Shown here one piece after another: positions 18,637-29,400 of a stretch of DNA of 64,000 nt; within the stretch, counting starts at the first letter, position 1; the number at the start of each line of letters is the position of its first letter. The notes beneath the pieces were generated by a model. That model did not search any database and was not told the origin of the DNA. It saw nothing but the letters and a program-made list of their open reading frames with translations. Origin of the DNA: Runella defluvii (GTDB lineage Bacteria > Bacteroidota > Bacteroidia > Cytophagales > Spirosomataceae); contig NZ_JACIBY010000004.1 in the NCBI RefSeq assembly GCF_014195535.1, forward strand, positions 285,945-349,944, given 5' to 3'. The translations under genes were made by a program, and so were the position numbers.

Positions 18637-19593
18637 TTATTTTGCCACGGGTGTAAAAGTTTCCAATGCCACCGTGCGGTCGCGCATCACGAGGGTGTCG
18701 GTGGTGGCTACTTTCATACCTGCCATGGTAATTTCATATTTGAGGTACAATGCATCGCGGTCTTTGCTACCCCAGCTGTTTTTTTCGCCTTTTTTGACAA
18801 AAGTGCCGCTTCCACTTGCGGTATAGCTGGTCGAGGCCGACGTAATGGTGCATTTGTTTTCTCCCTCAAATCGCATCAAGAGCGTAACATTGACGTTTTT
18901 GCCGTCTTTGTCTTTGATGACCACAGGAAATTCAAGCTCACTCATCGACTTGGTTGAGAGCTTATTTACTTCGTCTTTTTCAACAAACTGCGCGTGGCGA
19001 ACGATGGTCTGGTTTACGCTTCCCGTCACAACGTCCGTGCCGCGTCGGAGGTAGTTGCCATGCCAAGGGTTGACGTATTTGATGGCATACAAAACAAAAT
19101 TCTTGGTGCGAAGAATAGAGTCCGCATCGGTTTGGGTGATTTTCAACGGAATAACGTAGGTGTTTTTGATGGATTTTGGGTCAGCAAAAAACGCATCGGT
19201 TAGCTGCACGTCCACCCCGCCTGACAATGCTCCTTTTGGAATAATAATTTGATCGGAAGCCAACGTGAAATAGTTGGCTGGCATGGCAAGAATTTCGTCT
19301 TTGCCCGCCCCAAACAATAGCCCATTTTTTAGCAAGGAGTTGTCAACCGCTATTTTGACCGATATGTTTTTTCGGCTTTCATAAACACCACCAGTTGCCG
19401 CAAAAATTTGGCATTTACGCTGGTTGTCTAAGTCGGTATTGACGTAGGTGTCTTCGCCAAAAGTGATGGTTCGTACGGGATATTGGTAGGCAAAATAGAC
19501 GTTTTGGAATTTGTAATCAGGAAAAATCTTTTCCTGATTACAAGAGGCAAGCCCAGCGGTGAACAGTACCAGTATTAAAACAAATCTCTTCAT
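18637..19593 (-). CDS. xusE: XusE-like surface lipoprotein (DUF1735 family)
   Basis: A 318-aa predicted lipoprotein; the signal sequence ends in LASC (Cys18), followed by NQEK. The N-terminal half (FQNVYFAYQYPVRTITFGED, then IIIPKGALSGGVDVQLTD and TYVIPLKITQ) has the DUF1735 pattern of SusE/SusF-like glycan-binding lipoproteins. The C-terminal half (from NPWHGNYLRRGTDVV) resembles the lipocalin-like DUF5627 region often fused to it. Its position between the second SusD and the GH10 gene is that of xusE, so a role in surface xylan binding is the natural inference. The 41-bp upstream and 28-bp downstream gaps support co-transcription. Family assignment is by pattern and context. Confidence 0.8.
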   Translation of the reverse strand: MKRFVLILVLFTAGLASCNQEKIFPDYKFQNVYFAYQYPVRTITFGEDTYVNTDLDNQRKCQIFAATGGVYESRKNISVKIAVDNSLLKNGLLFGAGKDEILAMPANYFTLASDQIIIPKGALSGGVDVQLTDAFFADPKSIKNTYVIPLKITQTDADSILRTKNFVLYAIKYVNPWHGNYLRRGTDVVTGSVNQTIVRHAQFVEKDEVNKLSTKSMSELEFPVVIKDKDGKNVNVTLLMRFEGENKCTITSASTSYTASGSGTFVKKGEKNSWGSKDRDALYLKYEITMAGMKVATTDTLVMRDRTVALETFTPVAK

Positions 19594-19634
19594 AAATTTA
19601 AAAATTTTGTCAATGATAAAAGAATCGTTGATGA

Positions 19635-21434
19635 TTAGTTCCAGCCTTCGTTTTGTTCAAGTGCGGAGTATTTCAAGATTTCTGAGTACGGAACGGGGCC
19701 GTATTTCATGTGGGTTTTAAACACTCGGTCTTGGACGGCGGGCAAGATGGTATAAACACCATTTTGAATGCTTACGCCCTTGGCGGGTTCGGTAAGCTGG
19801 AGGTTCCAACGGCGCAAATCCCAGAATCTAAACCCTTCAAAACAAAGCTCAAGGCGGCGTTCATCCCGAATCAGCTGACGCATGGTTTCTTTGCTGGCTT
19901 TGGCACTTTCCAAATAAGGGTCGTTGTTGGTAAGACCGATGCCCGCTCTTCTACGAATCGCTCGGATGACATCGTAGGCCGAGTAGGTGTTGGCACCTGT
20001 ACCCGTAGGGCCAAAGGCTTCGTTGGCGGCTTCGGCGTAGGCCAAGGCGATTTCGGTGTAGCGAATGTGCGGTTTGTAGTGGCGTTGGTTGCTGGCAGAA
20101 GTAGGGTTTAGGTTGACATCCTGACGAAGCAGTTTGCGTAAATAATACCCCGTTCTGGTGGAGGTTTCTACCCGATTGAGGGCGTCGTTGGTGGTGCCGT
20201 TCGCTGTGGTGTTAATGGCCGTGTTGTTGACGCCCGCCGTTGCTCCATTGACCAAAATAAACATTCTCAAACGAGGGTCGCGGTTGGTGTAAGGGTCGGC
20301 AGGGTTATAGCCACTGAGGGGGTTGCTAATGGGGTAGCCGTTGAGCATCGGGAACGCATCTACCAAATTTTGGGTAGGGTTGATGCGCCCGTTGCCGAAT
20401 AGAGTAGGAGGGAAATTGGCTTGTTCTAAATCTCTGTTTTCACCCCAGTTGTTGCGCCAGATGATTTCTGGTGGATTTGCTCCGTCTTTTAGGTTGCCGA
20501 TTTCGGTGGTATTCGAGTACCAAGTGAGACCGCTGGCGGCGGCGCTTGGAATGGCACTGAGGCCACCGCTCAGGTTTAATACTGCCGCTGCGGCATTGGC
20601 TGCGTCTGTCCATTTGATGGCATTCCCATTGTTGAAAGCAGGGCTTGCGGCCAACAAAGCGGTTTGTGCTCTTACGGCTTTGGCGATGCGTCCCGTAAAC
20701 AAACCACTGAAGGTAACGCCAAAGGCACGGTTGTACTGTTCGAGCGTTACTTTGCCGTACTTGGCGGGTATCTGTGCTTCTTGTCCCAACGTAATGTCGC
20801 GATAATCAAGTGGAAGCTTAATGTCAGCACTGTCCAAATCCTGATAAATTTGCTTGAGACAATCTTCAAAAGAAGCCCGTGGCAAGTTGTAATTATCGCT
20901 GGTGGTTTGCACTTTGGTCAAAATGGGAACACCAAGCATTTGCCCACCCACACCTTTGCCTGCGTGTGTTTGCAAGAGATGATACATCAGCAACGCACGG
21001 AGTCCGTAGGCTTCTCCCTTGATTCGGGTCGAAAACAACTTATTTGCCACGGGGTCGGTTACCCATTGTACCTTATCGACTTCCCCGAGGGTGATGTTGA
21101 GGTATTGAATACCCGCAAAGCAGTTAGTCCATTGGTTGGCGGGGTTGTTGTTGGCCGTCCATTGTCCCGTTGCCATTTTCAGGTACGCGTTGTTTTGGTC
21201 ATTACTAACGGCATCGTCGGTAGCAACGTCATTGAACGACCACGAGTTGGTAGGAATCCTGTTGTAGCCATTGAGCAAAATACCAAATGGAAATCTCGAA
21301 TCACTTGGTAAGTACGCACTGGCGTCTAGTTGCCTATTATTCTCAATGGCAGGTTCTAGAAGGTCTTGGCATCCTGTCAATAAAACAGTTGCACAAACCA
21401 GTAACTTTCCTATTCCTTTATTGATACAGAACAT
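19635..21434 (-). CDS. xusD: SusD-family surface glycan-binding lipoprotein (second pair)
   Basis: A 599-aa SusD homologue, the lid and glycan-binding partner of the adjacent SusC-type transporter. It is a lipoprotein: the signal sequence ends in VLLTGC (Cys22). TPR-like helices follow, with SusD landmarks: the N-terminal LNGYNRIPTNSWSFNDVATD, then YGLRALLMYHLL, and the C-terminal RDERRLELCFEGFRFWDLRRW and PVPYSEI. The length is normal to slightly long. It is the fourth gene of the xus operon, 32 bp after its SusC partner. Its ligand should be xylan or xylo-oligosaccharides, judging from the GH10 enzyme in the same operon. Confidence 0.93.
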   Translation of the reverse strand: MFCINKGIGKLLVCATVLLTGCQDLLEPAIENNRQLDASAYLPSDSRFPFGILLNGYNRIPTNSWSFNDVATDDAVSNDQNNAYLKMATGQWTANNNPANQWTNCFAGIQYLNITLGEVDKVQWVTDPVANKLFSTRIKGEAYGLRALLMYHLLQTHAGKGVGGQMLGVPILTKVQTTSDNYNLPRASFEDCLKQIYQDLDSADIKLPLDYRDITLGQEAQIPAKYGKVTLEQYNRAFGVTFSGLFTGRIAKAVRAQTALLAASPAFNNGNAIKWTDAANAAAAVLNLSGGLSAIPSAAASGLTWYSNTTEIGNLKDGANPPEIIWRNNWGENRDLEQANFPPTLFGNGRINPTQNLVDAFPMLNGYPISNPLSGYNPADPYTNRDPRLRMFILVNGATAGVNNTAINTTANGTTNDALNRVETSTRTGYYLRKLLRQDVNLNPTSASNQRHYKPHIRYTEIALAYAEAANEAFGPTGTGANTYSAYDVIRAIRRRAGIGLTNNDPYLESAKASKETMRQLIRDERRLELCFEGFRFWDLRRWNLQLTEPAKGVSIQNGVYTILPAVQDRVFKTHMKYGPVPYSEILKYSALEQNEGWN

Positions 21435-21466
21435 AGTGTAACAGTCAAAAATGAAGTTTTAATAAT

Positions 21467-24400
21467 TTAGAACTGGGCTTTTATCCCAAGGTTGAACAAG
21501 CGTGTTTGTGGGGCGTTGCCTACGTTCATTTCCATGATTTTACGATTCTCAGAAACGGTCAGCAGGCTAAAGCCATTGGCATACACACCTAACTCACGCA
21601 CAAACGAGTTCATTTTGAGCAGATCTGTCAAGTCGTAGGTGATTTGTACTTTTGTCAGGTCAAAACGGTTGGTTTTGTACATCCAGAAATCAGACGAGCG
21701 GAAGTTGTTATCGCTGTTTAAGGTGGTTAATCTTGGGTAAGTGGCCGTCGCTTTTGTCTCTTCGGTCCATCTTCCTCTGACCACGTCTGAGTACTTATCT
21801 TCCCCATCCACCCAGAAATAAGAGCTGTTACGCATGGCATTTCCGCCAAAACGGCCCGTACAAAGGGCAAAAAACGTTAGCTTTTTCCACTGCGCCGTCA
21901 GGTTTACCCCCAACGTAAGGGGAGAACCAAACCAGCCGCCTTTGCCAAGGTAAACCTCATCGCGGGTGTCGATGATGCCATCTCCATTTTGGTCTTTGTA
22001 TTTAATGTCACCTGGTTTTACTTGGCCAAACGTTTGGGTAGGAGAGTTCACAATCTCATCTTGGTTTTGGAACATCCCTAAGCTTTGTAAGCCCCACATG
22101 GTATCAAGGGGTTTACCTTGGCGGTTTTGGTACGAGTTTTCGTACAATTCTGCTCTTTTGCTGGCGATAGCTTCATAATACGTCCCATTGACGCCCATTG
22201 TCCACTGTACTTCCCCGTATTTTTTGTTCAAACTTGCGCCAAAATCAAAGCCAACCCGCTTGTCGTCATTGTAGTTGACAAAAGGAATAAACGATGACAC
22301 TGGCCAGCCTGTGGTAAAGTAGCTTGGAAACAAAACAGAGGCTTGAATAATATTTCCAGAGAGTTTGTTGATGAAGAACGAACCATTGAGTGTCAAGAGT
22401 TTTTTGAAAAATGTCCCCTCAAATCCAAGGGTGATTTCTTCTCTTTTGGGAAACTTCATGTTGGGGTTATCTCCTCTTCGCGACTCGGTCGCCTGAATAC
22501 CCGTACCGTCTTTCCAGCCATACCACGAGCCTGCGCCTGTATAAACGCCTTGGTACAAAAAGTAGTTTTGGATGTCAAGGTCGGTGTGCAAAATGCTGGC
22601 CGAGGCCGTCAGTTTTAAGTCATCAATGACGCTGGAGTTGCGCAAGAAATCTTCTTGGCTTACTCGCCAGCCCAAAGCAACCGACGGCGAGAGTGCTTGG
22701 CGATTGCTTGGGGGGAGTTTGGCCGAATGGATGTAGGCCGCGCTCAGGTCTAAATAGTACTTGTGCTTAAAGTTATAGCTGGCCAAGAAACCCAAGTTGG
22801 CATTGCTTGTACGGTGATAAATGGCCGACTCCGACTGCTGGAACCCATTGGCCAACAAAATCGCCGACAAATGATGGTTGCCGTTGAAGGTACGGTCGTA
22901 ATTGAACTGACCTGAGAGAGCAATCGTTTGGCGGTAGCGGTTGCCTGACACGTTTTGGGTACCAGAGCGTGCGTCTTGGTTATAAACAGTTAGGTTGCTA
23001 ATGAGGTCAGTACCGCTGTATTTATTCCAAGTAGGGGCGTAGGTAGCATACGAATAGTTGTATGATAACGTGTATTCTGTGGCATAATCAACGGCAAAAG
23101 CTGACTTGAAACTAAGCCCTTTCAATACGTTTCTGAGGTCGGCCTTGATTCCTGTGTTGAACTGAAATTGTCGGTTTGCGTATTGGTTATTTCCACCCGA
23201 ATAAATCGTGGCGATGGGGTTGGTTTGGTCTAATTGTGTACCACCAAGTAAATATTTTCCATCAATAATGTTGTTGCTGTTTTGAACAAATACCTGAGAA
23301 GCAGCGTCTTCTTTTTCAATCAAATCAATGGGAATCAAGGGAGAGAAACGATTGGGGCGAACCGTGGTGGCGCTGTTCCAAAAGTTAGCGTTTACGCCAC
23401 GTCCCGTAAAGAAAATAGCCGTAGCATCGGCGTTTACGCTGATAAACTCGTTCAACTTGATGTCGATATTTCCACGGAAATTGAGGCGGTCAGAGTTGTT
23501 GTTGTTTTTCGCTTCGCCAAAGTTTAAGAGAGAACCTGAAGTGGCATATCCTAAGTTGGTATAATACTTCACGCGCTCGTTTCCACCCGAAATCTCCGCC
23601 GTTGCATCGTAGCTACCGTAGGCATTTTTGAGGTATTCGGGCGAGTAAAAATCAATGTTAGGATAACGGTACTTGCTTAGCCCCGAAGCGTGATTGTAGA
23701 TGTCTAACTCAGAGTACAAGTTGGTGAGCCCATCGTTTCGGCGTGCTTCGTTGTAGAGGGTCATGTATTCGGCCGAGCCCAAATAGCGTGGAAAAGCTTT
23801 GGGTGTGTTGACGCCGCTGTTGACCCGCAAGTCAAATTTGTTTTGACCGATTCCCCCTCGTTTCGTAATGACGTTAATCACGCCTTTGGCGGCGCGGCTA
23901 CCGTACAAGGCAACTGCGTTGGCACCTTTCAAAAACACGATTTGGTCAATCTCGGTAGGGGCTACGTTGCCAGTTTCGCGAGGAACGCCATCAATCATAA
24001 ACAAGTAACTGCCCATGCCCCAGTTACTATTGCCGTTGAAACCTGGAATAAGCGCTTCCATGTCGGCAAGGGTATAGGTAAAATAATTTTTAGCAAGCAG
24101 TTCTTGCACGTTGACCGAGGCTACGCCGCCGAGCAAGTCCTTTTTATCGACATCCCGAAAAGCAACGCGAACTTGTTCGTTGACTTCTTCGGGCGTCATC
24201 ACGATTTCACCGATTGGCCCCGTTGAGGTAATGTATTTGGTTTTAAAACCTGGGGCAACGATGGAGAGCATTTCGTTTTTGGGTACTTCGAGGGTGAACG
24301 TACCCGAGGCGTCGGTCACAGTAGCTTTCCCGATTTCATCGGAGCTTTTTACCACAGCACCACTGATGGGCTGTTTGTTAGTGCCAACGATGGTGGCTTT

Positions 24401-24493
24401 GATTTTAATAGGCGCCGTGTTTTGCCCCATGACATTGGCTTTGGGTAAAGCCAACAGGAGACACAAGCCCAAAAATATTTTTATAAACTTCAT
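21467..24493 (-). CDS. xusC: SusC-family TonB-dependent transporter (second pair)
   Basis: A 1008-aa outer-membrane transporter for large oligosaccharides. The signal peptide (about 1-23, ending KANVMGQ) is followed by a CarboxypepD_reg-like beta-sandwich (IKIKATIVGTNKQPISGAVV). The plug domain (IDQIVFLKGANAVALYGSRA, GVINVITKRG) and a 22-strand barrel follow, ending in NLGIKAQF with the terminal Phe expected for BAM insertion. The typical SusC GYG linker is replaced by a less conserved EEVNEQVRVAFRDV segment. It is the third gene of the operon, 51 bp after the first SusD gene. Together with its SusD it corresponds to XusC/XusD of Prevotella bryantii. Confidence 0.93.
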   Translation of the reverse strand: MKFIKIFLGLCLLLALPKANVMGQNTAPIKIKATIVGTNKQPISGAVVKSSDEIGKATVTDASGTFTLEVPKNEMLSIVAPGFKTKYITSTGPIGEIVMTPEEVNEQVRVAFRDVDKKDLLGGVASVNVQELLAKNYFTYTLADMEALIPGFNGNSNWGMGSYLFMIDGVPRETGNVAPTEIDQIVFLKGANAVALYGSRAAKGVINVITKRGGIGQNKFDLRVNSGVNTPKAFPRYLGSAEYMTLYNEARRNDGLTNLYSELDIYNHASGLSKYRYPNIDFYSPEYLKNAYGSYDATAEISGGNERVKYYTNLGYATSGSLLNFGEAKNNNNSDRLNFRGNIDIKLNEFISVNADATAIFFTGRGVNANFWNSATTVRPNRFSPLIPIDLIEKEDAASQVFVQNSNNIIDGKYLLGGTQLDQTNPIATIYSGGNNQYANRQFQFNTGIKADLRNVLKGLSFKSAFAVDYATEYTLSYNYSYATYAPTWNKYSGTDLISNLTVYNQDARSGTQNVSGNRYRQTIALSGQFNYDRTFNGNHHLSAILLANGFQQSESAIYHRTSNANLGFLASYNFKHKYYLDLSAAYIHSAKLPPSNRQALSPSVALGWRVSQEDFLRNSSVIDDLKLTASASILHTDLDIQNYFLYQGVYTGAGSWYGWKDGTGIQATESRRGDNPNMKFPKREEITLGFEGTFFKKLLTLNGSFFINKLSGNIIQASVLFPSYFTTGWPVSSFIPFVNYNDDKRVGFDFGASLNKKYGEVQWTMGVNGTYYEAIASKRAELYENSYQNRQGKPLDTMWGLQSLGMFQNQDEIVNSPTQTFGQVKPGDIKYKDQNGDGIIDTRDEVYLGKGGWFGSPLTLGVNLTAQWKKLTFFALCTGRFGGNAMRNSSYFWVDGEDKYSDVVRGRWTEETKATATYPRLTTLNSDNNFRSSDFWMYKTNRFDLTKVQITYDLTDLLKMNSFVRELGVYANGFSLLTVSENRKIMEMNVGNAPQTRLFNLGIKAQF

Positions 24494-24544
24494 TGCTTAT
24501 TCGTTTATCAATTGATTATCTCGTTTTGGGAAGTCGCAAACCTT

Positions 24545-26434
24545 TTACCAACCAGGGTTTTGAGGGAATTCCAAATACAAATTCACGTCGTTTACCTTGA
24601 GTGGCAACCAGTTGTGTTTTTCGGTGAACCTGCGTTCGAGGATAACACTTTCACGGATGTTCAAGACACGGTTATCTTTCGGGTCTTTGGTAGGGTCTAA
24701 CACTGTTGCTCGGTCAAATTCAATTGATTTTTTGAGCGTATAAGGGCTTTTGGCAATTAAGAGCCAACGGCGGAGGTCATTGAAACGGTGACCTTCAAAG
24801 GCAAGCTCCACGGCGCGCTCGCGGCGAAGTTCTTCCATGTATTTGTCCAACGAACCCAAGAATTGGGCATCTACACGACCTACACCAGCGCGTTCTCTGA
24901 TGACATTGATGGCATCGACGGAGGTTTTGCTGTAGTTTGTTGATTTACCCGCCGACGAGCCGTAGCCCTGAGCCGCAGCTTCGGCATACATCAAATAAAT
25001 ATCAGCTAAACGCATGTAGGGTAGGTGAACGTGCAAGCTTTTGTCATAGCCGTAGCCTTGGTCGTATTTGTTGGCCGTACGTGGTACAAATTTGAACAAC
25101 AAGTAGCCCGTGCGGCTTCCCGTGGCGATGTCGCGGTAGGAGCCACCCGTGTGTAAGTTGGCGTAGCGGTTGTTAGCTTCGCTGGCGTTAGGAATGCTCC
25201 CTGCGACCATTCGGACACCGTCAAAAACAATGTCATTGTAGAAACGTGGGTCGCGGCCTCTCCAAGGGTATTCAGGGTTATAACCCGACTCGGCGTCGGC
25301 TTTTGTGATGTCCTTGATAGGCAAGCCATTGGCCATTCCGTAGTAGTTGACGTAATTGGACGTTGGCAAAAATTTTACATCACCTTCGCTGATAATCAGC
25401 GGGCTGTACTGCTTACTTGTTCCCCAGTTTGAGCTATTGGCACCATAGTAAGGGCCACGGAAGATGGCCTCCGTTGCACCTGGGATTTGCCAGTTTTGGC
25501 CTGTGGTGTAGAAGTTGGTATAGAATTGAGCAAAAGGCACTAATTTATGCGGTGCTTCGCCACTTTCGCACAACTTGAGTAATTCGCCAAATGCTTCGGC
25601 TGCTTTTTTGCAATAATCAGCATTGTACGAAGTACCGCCACCCGACACCGAATTCATCAATGGGCTACCTGCCCAGAGGTAATTTTTGCCCAAATAACCC
25701 AGCGCCATGATTTTGTTGATGCGCAATTGGTTTTTGCCCAACGTTCTTTTTCCTGCGGTTGTATTGTCCCAGTCGGTAGGCAATAAGTTGGCAGCTTCTC
25801 TGAAATCAGCGGCGGCTTTGTCGGCACATTCGCTGTATTTGAGGCGAGGGAGGGTTAGTTTTTCGTCTCCAGGAAGCACTTTGTCGATGTAAGGAAGCCC
25901 GCCAAAGTACTGCATAAACATAAAATGATACCAGCCACGGAAAAACAACAATTGTCCTTTGATGAGGTCTTTTTCTTCTTGGGTGGCGTCGGTCAACTTA
26001 TCCAAATTAGCGAGTCCTAAATTGGCTTTGCGGATGCCATACCAACCCAACCCCCAAAGCGATTTTGTAAAGCGATCGTCGTTGGTTGAGTTGTTGTTGC
26101 GGTCCATCCAGCCCGCTTGCCAGCCGTCAAAATTGCGCTGCCAGCCCCAGAAATCACCGTTTTCGATTTTTACCCCAAAGTGAAAGTTTTGGGCTGTCGA
26201 TTGGATTTCGTCCTCACCCCAGTTCCATGAGTTGGTCCAGTAGCCATTAGAAAAATCGGGAATGGTATGATAAAGCTCTTCGGTAAAACCTTGGAAATTG
26301 ATAAAGTTTTTAAACGCATCTTTTTCAGATACAAGCGATTGTGGGTCACGATCCAAAAAATGTGAGCATGAAGTAACCCCAAAAGTGAGGGAACAAACTG
26401 CCGCTACGCAGAAAAGTTTTATTCTCTTTTTCAT
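24545..26434 (-). CDS. xusB: SusD-family surface glycan-binding lipoprotein (first pair)
   Basis: A 629-aa RagB/SusD homologue. The lipoprotein signal ends in FGVTSC (Cys23), then SHFLDRDPQSLVSEKDAF, a standard SusD N-terminus. Further landmarks are KGQLLFFRGWYHFMFMQYFG, YMRLADIYLMYAEAAAQGYG, and ELRRERAVELAFEGHRFNDL with RRWL. It sits 10 bp after the first SusC gene and must be its lid. It is only distantly similar to the second SusD in this operon, in line with the xus arrangement of two different SusC/D pairs thought to take different xylan chain lengths or decorations. Confidence 0.93.
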   Translation of the reverse strand: MKKRIKLFCVAAVCSLTFGVTSCSHFLDRDPQSLVSEKDAFKNFINFQGFTEELYHTIPDFSNGYWTNSWNWGEDEIQSTAQNFHFGVKIENGDFWGWQRNFDGWQAGWMDRNNNSTNDDRFTKSLWGLGWYGIRKANLGLANLDKLTDATQEEKDLIKGQLLFFRGWYHFMFMQYFGGLPYIDKVLPGDEKLTLPRLKYSECADKAAADFREAANLLPTDWDNTTAGKRTLGKNQLRINKIMALGYLGKNYLWAGSPLMNSVSGGGTSYNADYCKKAAEAFGELLKLCESGEAPHKLVPFAQFYTNFYTTGQNWQIPGATEAIFRGPYYGANSSNWGTSKQYSPLIISEGDVKFLPTSNYVNYYGMANGLPIKDITKADAESGYNPEYPWRGRDPRFYNDIVFDGVRMVAGSIPNASEANNRYANLHTGGSYRDIATGSRTGYLLFKFVPRTANKYDQGYGYDKSLHVHLPYMRLADIYLMYAEAAAQGYGSSAGKSTNYSKTSVDAINVIRERAGVGRVDAQFLGSLDKYMEELRRERAVELAFEGHRFNDLRRWLLIAKSPYTLKKSIEFDRATVLDPTKDPKDNRVLNIRESVILERRFTEKHNWLPLKVNDVNLYLEFPQNPGW

Positions 26435-26444
26435 GGTTGATTTA

Positions 26445-29400
26445 TTAGAAAGTAATGTTTAAACCTAAATTAAATCTCTTCACTGTAGGATAAGCTCCTT
26501 GCGACGCCCAGCCTGTTCCAGCGAAATTGGACTCTCTATCGTCAGGCATTTTGCTCCAAGCAATGAGGTTGTTTCCGTTGAGATAGATTCTGAGGCTGTT
26601 CAGTCCAAGCTTCCGACTACGTTCTGGCGTGAAGTTGTAGGCGATTTCTGCATTTTTTAAGCGCAAATACGAGCCATCAAACATATACTGGTTGCCTCGG
26701 TAGTCGCCAAAAGGCGTGGTAAGCCAGCGTGGGATGGGGGTTCCTGTCGGGTTTTGAGGTGACCAATATTCTCCTTCATGATAGACAGTCGTGCTTTGTG
26801 AGCCCAAACTTGTGAACACCACTTGGCGGGTTGTATTGTTGACCGCATAGAACTGAACAAACGCCGAGAACCCTTTCCAGTCCAAACCAAAAGTGGCATT
26901 GTAGGTGTTTTGTGGCCAGCCAGTATGTCCGTAAGGAATTCGGTCTTGAGAATCAATCACCCCGTCGCCATTGTAATCGACTAAGTAGTAATTTCCCAAC
27001 AATTTCTGATTGTCATTCACATTGTGCATGGTACTGCCATAAAGCTGGTCCCAAGTGTTGTACAAGCCCTTGCTCACGTAAGAATAAGCTTGGTCGATTT
27101 GCATTCCCTCTGGTTTTTGGTAGTCGGGTAGCAATTCTGGCGTAGCGCGTTCAAGGATTTTATTTTCAGTGTGGGTCATGTTGAGATCGGCCCACAAACG
27201 TGTTTTGCCAAGATTTTTATTAAAATGAAGCTCGATTTCGTAACCATTGGCTTTTACAGCACCTAAGTTGGCAACTGGAGGGGCGGCGCCAAAGTAACTT
27301 GGGACGTCTGACCGACCTGTCAAGAGGATTTTACTTCTGTTGTCTTGGAAATAATCAGCTTTCCCTTTGACAAAACCCTTGAAAAGCTCGAAATCTAAGC
27401 CAAGATTGTATTTTTCAGATTCTTCCCATTGTACGGTAGGGTTCCCGACGGTGGACTGAGAATACCACGTATAAGGGCTTTGCTCAGCACCTTCCCCGTT
27501 TACCCCGAGTCTTGATTTTCCGCCATAAGCCCATTGTTCTAAGTAAGGCCAGCGAACGCCCAAGTTATCAAAACCTGTTTGGCCATACGACAACCGAAGT
27601 TTAAGCGAGTTGACAAAGCGAATTGGCTTCATAAATTGCTCGTTTGAGATAACCCAGTTGGCACCTCCAGAAGAGAAAAAGGCAAAACGATAGTCTTTCG
27701 CAAACTGCTCAGAGCCATTGTAGGCACCATTGTACTCGATGGTGTATCTATTGTGGAAGTTGTAGGTGGTTCTAAATACCCAGTCTTCGCGGTAAGATGG
27801 AATGGTGTTACCACTGGCAAAGACGTTTCTGTTGGTCAAAGCCATCAAGTTAATGTTGTGCTTGCCAGCAATGGTTTTGTTGTAATTCAGTTGGAGCTGA
27901 TAAAACAAACGGCGTTGGCTGGCGCCAATACTTCCAGCGGCGGGCGACCATTTGATACCTTCCTGAAAATCAAAACCAGTGATGCCATCCACGGCTTGTT
28001 GGTACGTAGCTACGCCCGTTTCGGGGTTAATCCACTTGCGTTGGGTGTTGTTGTAAAGGTCATTTACCCCACGATTCGACTCAACAAAGGTGTTGTCCAA
28101 TGATACTGTTCCTGCCGCCCTCAACCCTTTGACAAGCATGTCTAGGTCTTGTTCGAGGGTAAAGTCGGTTGTAATACGGGCGGTAGTTTGGTACTGAACA
28201 CCGCCAATCGCAAGGCTCAAAGCGGAGTTTTCAGCCCTTGCTTGGTTGGGAGCATAAAAACCCCATGAGCCATCGGCATATTTGGGCAAAAACAAGTCAG
28301 GAGCAGCATTGTAGGCATCAATCCAAGGGCCATATTCGCTACCTGTGAACCCCCAAGGGCTTTTTCTGACGCCATACGAACCCGAGAGGTTGGTTTTTAA
28401 TACCGTGCTTTTTGTCAACTGAAAATCTAAGTTGCTACGTACGTTGAGGCGGTTGAAGCCAAAACCCTGTTGGTAGCCACGGCGGTTGTCATACACTTTA
28501 AACAAATCAGCCTCTTGCAAGAAGTCGGCGCTGGTGAAGTACTTGACCAAATTGGTTCCCCCGCTGATGTTCAGGTTGGCATTGTTAGAAATCGCATGAG
28601 ATTTAAACAACGCTTCCTCCCAATTGACGTTAGGGTAGCGTTCGGCTTCTTCTAGGTTGGCAGGATTGCGGTATTTGCCAAGGATGGCTTCTGGTAAGTA
28701 GTTTCTCCATCCCTCAGGACGCGTAGCGAGCTCGTATTCGATGGCCTCGTTTCTGATTCTTAACGCATCGTAGGCGTCGTACTTTTTGGGCAATTTGGAC
28801 GCCGCTTTCACGATGGTGTTGACGGTAGCTCTGATGGAAGCCTTGCCCGTTTGCCCCCGCTTGGTCGTAATCAAAATAACCCCGTTGGCACCTCTCGAAC
28901 CAAAAACGGCAGTAGCCGAGGCATCTTTCAAGACGGTGATGGTTTCAACCGAACTGATGTCCACGCTTGTCATAGGACGCTCCACGCCATCGACCAGGAT
29001 GAGGGGTTCAGAGTTGTTCCAAGAACTACGACCACGAATGAGAATCTGCGGGTCTTCTGCCCCAGGAAGTCCTGTACTGGCATTGGTGATAAGTCCAGGG
29101 ACGTTACCCGTCAATGCCGCACCAATACTTGATACCCCTCCCGCGCGTTCAAGCTCTTTGTTGGTGGTTTGAGTAACGGATGCTACAACGCCTTCTTTGC
29201 GCTGCCGTCCGTAACCAACTACCACGACTTCGTTTAGTTCTGACAGTGACTCTTCCAGTACGACGTTGATGGTTGTTTTAGCTCCAACCACGACCTCTTT
29301 GGTTTTGTAACCAACATAACTTACAACCAATGTTTGATTGGGCGGACAAGTGATGGAAAACTCGCCCGAAGCATCGGTGTTTACTCCTCGGGTGGTTCCC